Shown one piece after another: positions 54,105 through 64,000 of a stretch of 64,000 nt of DNA. Position 1 is the stretch's first letter; the number at the start of each line of letters is the position of its first letter. The DNA is from Hymenopellis radicata. Taxonomy: Eukaryota > Basidiomycota > Agaricomycetes > Agaricales > Physalacriaceae. The notes under the pieces were generated by a model, which was not told the origin of the DNA, made no database searches, and saw nothing but the letters and a program-made list of their open reading frames with translations. The stretch covers positions 24,806-88,805 of the forward strand of contig JADNRX010000229.1 in NCBI GenBank assembly GCA_015501595.1. The letters are read 5' to 3'. Both the position numbers and the translations under genes were made by a program.

Positions 54105-56557
54105 ATGACTATTGGGATGCTCCTCCCAGTCCATTACTGCTTTCATCGCAAACCCCCGAACGCGTTCCGCATAAGACTCTCCGTCCTCTTCACCGTCTGT
54201 CTCGTCATCTTCGTCGCTCTTAATTATCGACTTCAAATAGTGTCGTCTCGATTCCATTTGGCGTTCAGCACTCCTCGGCAGCCAACGCAGGGCATTCAGG
54301 ACGGCTTCTACTTGGTCCAGTTTCCGTATATCGAGGATGGTTTGATTTACCATTCGTTCGCTCCCAACCGCCCAGAAGATGCTATTGCCGACCACAAAAT
54401 ACGTCCCATACACTCGCATACGCAGATTTCCGACGAATGTCTTGAACAATGGGTTGGAAAGGGCCGATGGGAAGGATCATGTACCACCCAAAATGTCGCG
54501 GATGCTATCATTGATTTGGTGTACGTCTGGGTGAATGGGTCGTAAGTTTGTTCCTTTCCTGGTATTCCTGTTTCCAGCTCTGAACCCGTCAGCAGTAATC
54601 CGTTGCACGAGAAGGAGCGCGCGAAATACCTCGAGGCTACGGGAGGGAAGCCGAAAAATTCTCGTTTCCGTGAACACGATGAACTCCGGTTTTCACTGCG
54701 TGCGTCGACGAAGGCGACAGAGTCCTGGAATAAGTCGGTCTGGCACATCATCACAGCAGATGTACCGCATCCGCGAGATCCGGAGAGACGACTGGGGCTG
54801 GTCCCACAGTGGTTGGATTTTAATGCAACTATCGCGAGAAGCGAGGACAATCATTCCTCAATTTATCTGCATCATGGTGCGTATCCTGCTTCTATTGTTC
54901 TTGTCAGTCAGGATTTCAACCATTTCAATAGACAGCCAGCTTTTTCGACTGATCAACACCACGGATGCCCCGCTGACACCGGAAGCCGCAGTCGACTGGC
55001 GTGATAGCGTCCTCCCGACTTTCAACAGGTTTGACCACAAGCTTGCTATTTTTACGCTCATTCTAAATTAAGTGTTCTTAACAGCCATTCCATCGAATCG
55101 CAGCTGCCAAATTTAGATCCCCACCTCGTCTCCGAAAATATGTGCGTACGGTGTATTTTTGGAGATCAACAGGTTCATCATTCAGCGCAGTATTTCGCTC
55201 AACGACGACCAGTTCCTCGCGTTGCCGGCCCCTCCGTCTGCATTCCACTCTACTTTGTATGGGCCCGTCCTCCGGCTAGACCGCAACATCCAAGTCAGTG
55301 GAGATACCACGGCACGGGCGAATGGGGAGGGAGAATGGAGGTCTTTAGGCTGGAGTGCGCATCTTTTAAGTAACTGATACCTTGTTCACCGCCTACTTTG
55401 CGCTCGGCTCACTATTACACAGACACTCGTTTCGGTGAAAGAACTCGCGCATATGTAGCACACAACGCGCGTTCGTTGTCGCTACCGCTGATGCACGAGA
55501 CGTCGCTTGCCTTTGGAGCGCAATTTTCGGCCACGCCGCTTTCGCGCTTCCGTGGATCGCATCGAGATCTCAATGAACTGGAAGTCAACATGGTGTTCTT
55601 GGCTACACATTGGGTTATTGAGCGGAAACGAGAAGCGCTGCTGTGGTCTTGGATTGTAGCGAAATGGGGTGCGAGGAACGGTGGGAGGCTGGACGAAGAA
55701 ACTAGGATGGCGATGTGGGAGGAGACTGGTGGGCATGAGGAAAACAACGAAATCATTTGGAAAAACACACGGAGAACAACAGCGACCGATGTGGATGTGC
55801 AAATGAGACTGGCGGGTCTTAAGCCGCCTACGGTGGCGGATCGAAATGTGCAGGCGCATACAGATTACACCTTTGGTATGCTCGGCGTTCTTCTCGTCGT
55901 TCTTTTCTCTGACTTTCGAGGTAGTTTCCCAAGACGGCTATCCTACCGACCTTAATAGACGTACAACCGAGCCTACCCTGGCCCTCTCCAGAGCATGCCT
56001 CGGCACAGAAGAAGGCTCCGCTTGGGATCTCTTCATCGACGTGCTCAAGCACAAACCAGGATGTGGTGATAGCAGTACGTTCACCATATCAAGTCTAAGC
56101 CTAATACTCATCCAACGCTTATATCAGTCATCGCTGCTCTCGTCCGACCAGATAATGGACTATCCCTCTTTCTTCCACCCACTTCTACAGTAGTCGACCA
56201 GTCGGATCCCATCACACTACCCTCCAACTTCCCTCGGAAGCACCACCTCTCCCAACCAACCCTCGCGCCTTCGCTCTCCGCCTCCTGCAAAGATATTCCT
56301 TCGCGCTCGGTGCAACACCGTCACGCTTCTTCGGGTTAACGTCCTACGCCCAAGGAAGAGCGGCGCTCCGACAGACAACTGATCAAAAGGATATTGGCCT
56401 TCTGTGCATCAATGATGATTTACCGGAAGATGCAAGCGATCAGGACTTTCGGAAAACGGACGAGTTGTTGCAGGCGTGGTTTAGGGATAGGTGGCCGGAT
56501 AAGATGGAGAGAGAGCTGACTCAGCGGCGCCCGATTTCGAGCACCATGGGGCTGTAG
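54105..56557 (+). CDS. Stealth-family phosphotransferase
   Basis: Predicted sugar-phosphate transferase of the Golgi/secretory pathway; the family includes GlcNAc-1-phosphotransferase and the fungal xylosylphosphotransferase Xpt1. N-terminal anchor LSVLFTVCLVIFVALNYRL (type II). Conserved region 1 is IDLVYVWVNGS, split by an intron at 54541-54594. Region 2 is SRFREHDELRFSLRAS. Then come WHIITADVPHP and VPQWLDF. Region 3 includes FIIQRSISLNDDQFL, where NDD is the key acidic motif. Region 4 follows with HETSLAFGAQFSATPLSRFRG, ELEVNMVFLATHWVIERK and a C-terminal part ending FRDRWPDKMERELTQRRP to TAG 56555-56557. At least six introns; frame intact where checked. Start at 54105 (MTIGMLLPV) chosen; 54117 is an alternative. 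Confidence 0.85.
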
Positions 56558-57069
56558 AATGTAAGGTTACTGCTCACCTGGCCTTCTGTAATTGCGGATT
56601 ACCTTTGACCGCTCCCCTCCCACGTACACCACAGCAATGACCATTCCCACAGCGCCTAGAACTGTTTCGAAGTGTTATTTATTCCAAGGACATCGCCTCG
56701 TCGTACATAGCCCATCCCAAGGGCAGGCATTGGCAAGCGCCTGTTCTAAGGCTATGCAACCTGTTCCTACCATTTGGAGAAGGCATATGTGGTAACCGCA
56801 TCAGACTCAACAGTTTCGCCCTACACTTCGCGTCATCGATAACAAGAATAGTCGCCTTTGTTTTCAGTTGTATCTATCGATGAAACATAGCCTTCACTCG
56901 GCCTCAGCTTCGAATATTGCCTGGAGGCTTGTCCTCAATTCAGTCGTATTGGTCCCAGCAATGCTGCAGTGGTCATGCGGTTACTGCTACGAGTATAATA
57001 GGTAAAGAGGGGAGTGTCGAATCTGTTCGTCCTACATCCCAGTGGTGCTCAGCGTTGAGCTTCCGGGAG
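56558..57069. other. intergenic
   Basis: No supported gene. A frame at 56917-57240 overlaps the start of the next gene and seems to run into it from chance sequence. Confidence 0.4.
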
Positions 57070-58272
57070 ATGCGTCGGAAGCGACGCTCAAAGAAGGATA
57101 CGCCGCTTGGCTTAGCCTCGGCTGAGCTAGAGAAAGCTTTCGGGAATTGTCCCAATGAGCTTCTGGAGGAGCTTGTAGCCGCCATTCTGAAACTGTGCAG
57201 GTCAAAGCTGGTGAGCTGCGCCAAGCTCGCGCCATTCTAAAACTCACGTTGTTTTCAGATTCGCGGATGCTCTATATGCACCGACGTCGTGGAAGAGACT
57301 GCGCATGTCTCTGCCCGGTTGCTATCAGAAGCCAACGGTTGTTTTCTCGACGAGTGTATACAGCATCGGCTTGCGATGCTGGACGAGATTGTCCAAAGGT
57401 ACGTCGGCGGGTCCTCTGCACAGACGCACTCCTGATATCTAGTGACTCTTCAGCATAATCAAGGACTCCGACCGTCATAAATCTGCGCGGTGGAGTTTAG
57501 GGTTTCGTCCTTTCAAACACGACGAAGTTGCCATACGGAAAACGAAAGAGCAACTCCGCCAAGCGGATTCTGCTGCGACAGTGTCGTTTCCGCCTCGAAT
57601 CTCGCTGCAACTGCTACTACACCAACGCCTTCATCTCCACCTCGATGGCCGAAGCGTGTCCAAATTGTCTGCCAAGGTCTTGCGACCAGTGTACAGGACC
57701 TCCCGGCAGTTGGTTCTTTGTCGGCAGTACCAAAGGCTGTGGTGCTGCTGCAAAGGCTTTCGCTGTGAGTCCTCAGTTGTTTCTACAGTGGATAAAAAAG
57801 CCGATGAACGTTTTCAGACGCGGTACGAGAACACTGTGGCGCGCGACGAACTGAGAGACCGCGTCGTCGAAATTCAGGCGCTCGGCCATTTTCCGTACCT
57901 ACAAGCGCATTGTATGACTGATCTCTTGGGTAACCGCATCTGAATATTCACCACAGGCCGATTCACAACTTCCAGCAAGTTTCTGAAACGATGGATTCCA
58001 GGCATCCGTTGAAGCGCTTGATACACGCCTCATCGGAGGACGAGCTCTTGCGCACTGCCGGCAAGAACCTCGATCGCGGGCTTGTAATGCAGACCGTGAG
58101 TAACATCCAAGAGACGCCTTCCTTTGCTTTCATTAACGCGTTGGTATGTTAGTTGGTTCAGACATTACAAGCCGAACAAAGGCTTCACGACAAGATGAAG
58201 TCGCAAACCCTAATATTATTCACGGGAATGATTTTCTTTCCAGTGACCGAGGCTCGCTTGGGTGAGATATCG
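57070..58272 (+). CDS. hypothetical protein
   Basis: ATG at 57070 (MRRKRRSKKDTPLGLASAEL), then a Leu-rich helix NCPNELLEELVAAILKLC. A GTGAGC donor and TTTTCAG acceptor lead to IRGCSICTDVVEETAHVSAR and LDECIQHRLAMLDEIVQ, then an exon with DSDRHKSARWSLGFRPFKHD. Later coding-like exons include YENTVARDELRDRVVEIQAL (57830), NFQQVSETMDSRHPLKRLIH (57970) and LVQTLQAEQRLHDKMKSQ (58152). The exon at 57480-57780 may continue or be intronic. Mixed charge and helical, no domain recognised; the 3' end is uncertain. Confidence 0.4.
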
Positions 58273-58808
58273 GGAACAAGCAGTGTGGAGGCAACTTTCA
58301 CCTGTTGATGTACTGATAACTCTACTGATGGCTGCTATGCAGTCGTCGACGAACGTGCCGTTCCCTTCAGGCTTTCGCCAAGGGACCTCCGGTGCTAATC
58401 AACTAGTACCAGAGGCGGTCTGGTTAGATTTTCTTTTCTTCCACCTATCAACTACTGACTTACGCCGAGTTGCCCGCCTAGGTCTTCTTCACTCGCCATC
58501 GAGTGTTATGTACTCCATTTTACATACAAACATTGTGCTTATTCTCAAAGAATCTATCATCCACCTATCGCACCTATAAAAGCTGTCCTCTTTGGGCAAG
58601 ATCGTCCATGTCATCCTCGACATCTCCTCTCACACCAGTCTAAAGGCTACGCAAACATGGCCACTCTCATGCATTCTGCTAACCCGCGCATAAGGAACTA
58701 CGTGGTGTATTATACAAAGCGAACGCAAGATCACAAGTCATATCCTTACAAACCGCGTAACTACCAATAGATGATGTATATGCTAGCAACCAATATGCCT
58801 CTAACCAA

Positions 58809-60448
58809 TCATGCAACAGTCGCGTTGTTGAAAATCAACAAGTTGGGGGACGATGTACCGACATCCTTGAGCATATCCGGGCTGGAAAGGCGAATCAAAG
58901 CATTCTTGAGCTGTGTAGTGGTCAAGGTCTTGGGCTTGCCAGGGACAGGTGCCACGAGCTCAGGCGAGGGCAAGAAGGTGGAAATCCAGCGGGAAGAGCA
59001 GCGTGTGCGAGCTCGTAAATGGAGAATGCCTTCTGCGACTGGAGTCCAACGGGGACAAAGTCCTTGGTGAGAGATGGGTCGAAGGTGGCATGGGGGTAGA
59101 TGGACAGGAGGTATGCGAGCATGCCAGCGACGTGGGGGAGGCCATGGACGTGCCCGAAAGGGTGGCGATGGCATTGGGCCGCCCTTGTAGGTAGACTGGA
59201 TGTTCAAGCCGGGACCGAATACGTCGACACATTTGCCGGTGTTGGAGAAGTAAGCGCGCTCGTCACCAAGAGTGGAGGCACCGACGGTAACGGCCTTCTC
59301 GGCAGCAGCGGGAGAGTAGCTGCAGGCATCCTTGTTGTCGTTACCTGAACAGGCATATTAGAGGGAGCAACTGCGAGATAGAGACGGTGCTTACCAGCTG
59401 CAACAGCAAAGTGCAGACCAGCATCGACAGCGTTGTTGACGGCTTTATCGAGAGCAGGGGACTTGCCACCACCAAGCGACATGTTGGCGACGGAGCCCTT
59501 GTGGCTGGTCTGACCGGTCGCTTTGTACTCCGCTTCGGACTTGGCGGCCTTTGCAGCAGCAGCTTCAGCCGCGTACACTACACCGCCTACGACATCGGAC
59601 ATGGATCCGCTTCCGTTCGAGCCGAGAACCTTGACAGCGATGACATTGGCCTTCTTGGCGACACCGTACTTGTGGCCAGCAATGGTACCAGCGCAGTGAG
59701 AGCCGTGACCGTTGCCGTCCTCGTCGACGTCGGCTGGAATAGTCTTACCCCACTGGGCGCGACCCTCAAAGTCGACGTGTTCAACATTGATGCCGGTATC
59801 GATAACGTAGACGTCAACGCCCTCGCCTCCGTTCTCAGCAAACTCGTAGGTCGTGAATGTGCCAAATGTAAGCCTGGGACGGTGGGAGACACGGGCGAGA
59901 CCCTACAGCGTCGTTAGCTCCGTACAACACAGCCAGAAGGAGATGAGTCACCCAAGGCGCGCCCTTCTGCTTGTCCATAGTCGACACTTCATGAACCGTG
60001 TACTCCGTCGTCTTCACAATCTGGTCGGGTTCAATGTAGTCCACCTCTGGGAGCGCCTGTAGAAGCTTGATAACCTCGGGCGAGAAGCGACAGTGTATCC
60101 GTTGAACTGGGAATACACCTGCTGTACACCAGACTTGACCGACATCAACGGGTTCTCTGCGTGGGCCATCTCCAGGAAATTGAAGTGGTTCTCCTTTAGC
60201 ATCGGCGGTAGGTCATCCTTGAGCACGACAATGTACGAGTCGTTAATGCTGCCATGTACGTGGTGCTCGTTAATGACTGGCGCAAGGTGCAAAGGCGAGC
60301 GGAGCGTCGTAGGTGAGTTAGGGAACGTAGAGAGCGGTGTCGCCGCCACCGCCGCCGCCAGCGACAATGCAATGATAGAGGTAATGGTGACATGGTGGTT
60401 AAGGGAGACAAGAGGAGCTGCACGAATCCGGATGATAACGCGGCTCAT
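58809..60448 (-). CDS. subtilisin-like serine protease (peptidase S8, cerevisin/proteinase K type)
   Basis: Secreted or vacuolar protease. Signal-like segment TSIIALSLAAAVAATPLS after MSRVIIRIRAAPL (start 60448), then an I9 inhibitor propeptide (SYIVVLKDDLPPML, YIEPDQIV) and the catalytic domain. Asp is in DVYVIDTGIN (near 59800), His in DGNGHGSHCAGT (near 59700), Ser in LSGTSMASP (near 59145), so the triad is present. The oxyanion region is SVANMSLGGGKSPALD. Introns near 59905-59955 and 59343-59395. Three single-base deletions break the frame: near 60091 (GYTGRFSPEV), near 59177-59182 (KGGPNAI) and at the C run 59134-59138 (SMASPHVAG needs six, five are present). As all coding motifs remain, sequence error is likely. 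C-terminus NLLIFNNATVA at 58809. Confidence 0.88.
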
Positions 60449-60707
60449 GTTGGGCCGTGTTTGCCATCGCCGTCCGCAGCACGTTCGGCTGTTTACGCTG
60501 TGGCGGTCGCGTTTCTGAGGATGTACAATGTTCAACGGGTCTCTTAGACCCTGACACTCACTTAGACCCCCCTCCTTTCACTGCAGCTGGGCCTCCCAAT
60601 GGCTACAACAGTTTCAAAAATTCCCTTGTATCATAAACTTCTGTTTGCGACTAACGGTAGTCATATTGGCACTCGACGGTCGTGAGGAGGGGCAAAATCA
60701 GTGATTA

Positions 60708-63700
60708 CAGTAATTAACCGGTCCATTGTACACCGCCCCTCCTTTGTACACCTCAATGAAAAGTTCTTCCATATGGACTTTCTTCATCCAATTGTGTCTC
60801 CATTTAATGTTATTGATAGAGATACATGTTCTGAGAGAAATTACAAGTGCTGCGAAGGTTTCTCATTCCAAGAGAAATGTTTTATGTCAAATCTTCAATT
60901 TCTCCAAATCTCCGAGCTCCTTCATACACGAAAGATGAGTACAGTAATGCATACCAAGCAACCCCCGACTATCTTCCATGCATACTAGACCTATCCCGAA
61001 TTTGTTTGACCCCAATCGGGCTCTAAAACGTCGAGTTGTGGAATACAGAGACGGGATGTGTGACATTATGTCACGCGGATCACAAATTGAACACACGCCC
61101 CGCCGACGACCAAGGAGAGTGAGCTTAAAAGTCCAACCCTCTTTCTACCACCTCTACCCTCTCTGTTGTCCATTATGGCTCGAAAGGCAGAAGCAAAAAC
61201 TCTGAAGACACGCAGAAACCGCGAGAATCATGATCTCTTGATGGCCCGTGCCATCTGCATTTACCAGACGGAACAGCAGAAGGATCTTAGTCCTGGAGAG
61301 AAGCGCAAGGGCCTCCGTACGGTCTGTAAGGAGGTTGAGATCGAGCACAGGAAGGAGACAGGAGAGACTATCACGCTGAATCATAACACACTTCGCAGTC
61401 TCGCTAAGGGCGGGCGAAAATTATCAGATTTCAACGCATCGAAAGGATGGCTGTTACCGGGGGAGGAGAATATGGTTGTGGACTATGCTATCGAGACCGC
61501 GAAGCGTGGATTTCCACTTACCCATCGACGACTGCGAGACATTGTTAACGATGTCTGTCGAGCACGCATGGGATCTCGTTTCCCAGAGGGCGGCGTTGGC
61601 CGCAATTGGACTCAGCGATTCATAGAGCGACATTCCGACCGCCTCCACACATATCGCGCGCGAATTTTAGAGTCGAAGCGAGGTGGCGCAGTTAACGAGA
61701 CTACGAACAAGGAATGGTTCCAGTTGCTAGGCGAAACTCTGGAAACCGGTGATGACGGGGCAAAGATTGCGCCAGAGTGCATTTGGGCAACAGACGAGAC
61801 AGGTTTTCAACCTAGCGGAGGCCCTACGGAGACGGTTATTGGAGAGACTGGCCAGCGAACACAGTATCAGCAGCGAGACGGAAATCGAGAGAACATCACC
61901 GTTATCGTCACCATTGGCGCCGATGGCACCTCAATCCCACCTGCAGTCATTTTTAAGGGAAAGGCATTCCAAGCCAAGTGGAAGCAAGATAACCCAGCTA
62001 ATGCTTCGTAAGTCCGCTCCTTGATGCTGTTACCAGTCTGTTAACTTTCTCCAGACTTGGCTATTCCAAGAAGGGATGGACCGACGGAGAGATCGGTGTT
62101 GCCTGGATTGAGCACTTCGACAAGGAAACACGGGATAAGGCGAACGGGCGCTGGCGTCTTCTCCTCGTCGATGGACATAACTCCCACTACACGCAAGGAT
62201 TCTTGAATTACGCGCGCGAACATCGGATTCATGTTCTCTGCTATCCATCCCACGCCACGCATATCTATCAGGGCCTTGATGTTGCTGTCTTCAGCGTTCT
62301 GAAACGTTATTGGGGTGAAGAACGGGATGAACATGAGCGCGAAACAGGCGAAGAGATCAGCAAACAAAACTTCCTGACTGTCTACGGTCGAGCTCATTTA
62401 CGAGCCATGAAGCCTGATCTTATCGCAGCCGCATTTCGCAAAACAGGTGTGGTTCCATTCAATCCAAACGTCGTAACCAAAGACATGATGGCGCCGAGTC
62501 GCGAGAAGGAATGGAAGCAGGAATCAATCCTTCCGTTACAACCACCGACACCTGTTCGAATCGTGTCAAACTTGATTACGAATTTGACAAAACGGAACGA
62601 CGGAACATACACACTGTTTACGCCTATTGACGAGGAAGACGAAGGAGAACCATCATCTTCCACGTCTAGACCTGTCTCCGCGCAGAACCCTACAGCCGAA
62701 ACGCCTGTCCGCACTGCCATGGCAAATCTCGCATCAACAAATGTCGCATTTCTTACTAGGAAAGTCCTATCAAAGCATCTAGTGAGCCGCCGCTTGCATG
62801 TGTTGCGGAGATCTCACCGGTGAAACCACGCTACACCTCACTAACAAGCGCGCCGGTCGCGACACTCCTGGAAGAGACTTTACAAGAAGCTCTCCGTGAT
62901 GCCGAGGCACGCGTGCAGCACTGGAAAGCACGGTGCACTCAGCTACAGTCACAGGTGGTCCTCCAGGAATGCTATGTCAAGCGAGTCCGACGACAGCTTG
63001 CGAAGAAGGAGGCAAAAAAGAATCAAGGAAAGAATCGAAGGTTGAACTCGGATGGAAAAGGGAAGCTGTTGACGAAGGACGAGTTCTATCAGCTTGTCGT
63101 TGATCATGATGAAGAGGCGAGGCGAGAAGAAGAAGCAAAAGAAGCACGAAGAATGGAAAAGGAAACACGTCTTGCTGACTTAGCCAGGGACATGCGCAAA
63201 TGGGAAGCTGGAGAGGAAGAACGAAAGCAGCGCAACGATGCTCTTCAGGCGGAATGGAAGGAGGACGTCAAGGAGTGGGAGATTGAGCGAGACTTGGCCA
63301 AGTCCGAGAAGAGGAGAGCGAGATGGAAAAAGCCTGTAAAACCAAAACTCGAAAAGGCGGCGCCTAAACCGAAGGCACCAAGTCGCAGACGAGCAGGTCC
63401 AGTTCCAGATGAAGGTGATGTCGAGGCGGAAGAGGAGGAGGGAGCGAGACGAGCAGTGTGGGCTCCAGTAAACCCGGAATCAGATTCGGACTGGATGTCG
63501 GATGAAGACGATGAAATCCTGTCAAGTGGTGATGATTGAGCAGCCAATGACAATGTTTTGGTTTCAGGACTGACCTGTTGTGGGAGCTGGCATTTGAGGA
63601 GGGCATTGTAGGCATAGGTGGGATTCTGGGGGAATAATTGATGTAGTATGGTCTGGAAATTTACCAGATACTACCTGGTACCCGCCGTCTATGAGTGGAA

Positions 63701-63987
63701 GGCATGAGACGTGGCGGATCGGGTGAAACGAGAGGTCACCGATTTGATCGGAGTATACCGTAGAGTGACGTGACCGGTGTTCAAAGGACCCGATGACCGG
63801 AAATAGACACCGGTCGACAAAAATATTTCTCCCTCATGAAGCATGGCAGGTGGACACGCAAGAGTTTGAACATTAATGAACATAGACTATTACTATCATA
63901 AGAGCCCATAAGATCGAAAAAGCACTGGGATTTTTCAGCATGAGAGCAGCCGGTAATTTGGCTGTACAACGGACCGGTTAATTACTG
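60708..63987 (+). mobile_element. complete pogo-like DNA transposon (3280 bp)
   Basis: Terminal inverted repeats begin CAGTAATTAACCGGTCC at 60708 and end GGACCGGTTAATTACTG at 63987; the match continues (one mismatch, then TTGTACA). TA target duplications are at 60706-60707 and 63988-63989. One intact transposase gene (61175-63539) in the same orientation fills most of the element. TA duplication, TIR type and transposase class agree with the pogo/Fot1 branch of Tc1/mariner. Confidence 0.95.
61175..63539 (+). CDS. pogo-like transposase (CENP-B-type HTH and DDE_1 domains)
   Basis: Cuts and pastes the surrounding element. Three exons: 61175-62007, 62055-62706 and 62760-63539 (833+652+780 = 2265 nt, 754 residues), introns 47 and 53 nt. 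N-terminal region starts MARKAEAKTLKTRRNRENHD. A CENP-B/Tc5-type DNA-binding domain covers FPLTHRRLRDIVNDVCRARM to GVGRNWTQRFIERHSDRLHT. The DDE_1 catalytic core has IWATDETGFQP (first Asp), LLLVDGHNSHYTQGF (second) and YPSHATHIYQGLDVAVFSVL (third acidic residue, here Asp). After the second intron is a ~260-residue extension: helical, then a Lys/Glu-rich coiled coil (VRRQLAKKEAKKNQGK), ending acidic DSDWMSDEDDEILSS. Start 61175 is the first ATG; frame is intact, so it may be active. Confidence 0.93.
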
Positions 63988-64000
63988 TACCCAATTATAT

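Noticed and set aside
59387..60518. Plus-strand frames of 176 and 141 codons opposite the subtilase
   Set aside because: They are shadows of the minus-strand protease, whose catalytic and propeptide motifs are clear.
62740..62830. Frameshift in the pogo transposase
   Set aside because: A 53-nt GT..AG intron at 62707-62759 restores the frame, and the three exons sum to an exact multiple of three.
1..64000. CRISPR array, bacterial operons or riboswitches
   Set aside because: No regularly spaced repeats of that kind; spliceosomal introns, an intron-bearing eukaryotic tRNA and fungal gene families show this is fungal nuclear DNA.

Overview
The window is fungal nuclear DNA, most likely from an agaricomycete (mushroom-forming basidiomycete). 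The genes carry many short introns of about 45-60 nt with GT..AG ends. The contents are typical of that group: uncharacterised seven-helix membrane proteins, a Zn2Cys6 regulator, an F-box protein, a GT61 glycosyltransferase, a Stealth-type phosphotransferase and a small CxHG cysteine-rich protein. The species cannot be named from the sequence.

Layout. 0-11 kb: a gene end, a bZIP-like factor (0.9-1.7 kb), a cytochrome P450 (2.6-5.0 kb) and two membrane-protein genes (5.8-7.1 kb minus, 9.2-10.7 kb plus). 11-13 kb: copy A of a lysine/aspartate-rich secreted protein family. 14.7-15.1 kb: DPH3 (diphthamide biosynthesis). 15.1-20.7 kb and 30.3-37.0 kb: two diverged direct copies of a segment carrying an unknown gene, tRNA-Lys(CUU) genes and a small cysteine-rich protein gene. 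A TA-flanked MITE sits in the first copy and a ~0.9 kb insertion in the second. 21.5-23 kb: a third membrane protein. 24.7-27.1 kb and 49.1-51.8 kb: a second pair of duplicated segments, each ending in a Lys/Asp-rich secreted protein gene (copies B and C). 27.6-29.7 kb: a Zn2Cys6 regulator. 38-45 kb (all minus): a SUMO-like protein, an F-box protein, a LOG-family enzyme and a GT61 glycosyltransferase. 46.9-47.4 kb: a hAT-type MITE with perfect 16-bp TIRs and an 8-bp target duplication. 54-56.6 kb: a Stealth protein. 58.8-60.4 kb: a subtilisin-like protease. 60.7-64.0 kb: a complete pogo-like transposon with an intact three-exon transposase gene.

The genes do not form one pathway. Three themes stand out. 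(1) The triplicated Lys/Asp/Glu/His-rich secreted proteins share signal peptide, intron and promoter modules but differ several-fold in repeat length; I recognise no known family. (2) The segmental duplications have carried genes, tRNAs and promoters together. (3) Several otherwise well-conserved genes (subtilase, LOG, GT61, a membrane protein) are broken only by missing single bases, mostly in or beside G/C runs. This fits uncorrected homopolymer errors in the assembly at least as well as real decay, so pseudogene calls here need care.

All exon boundaries were placed by eye from splice signals and frame. Where I give exon lengths, the arithmetic was checked.
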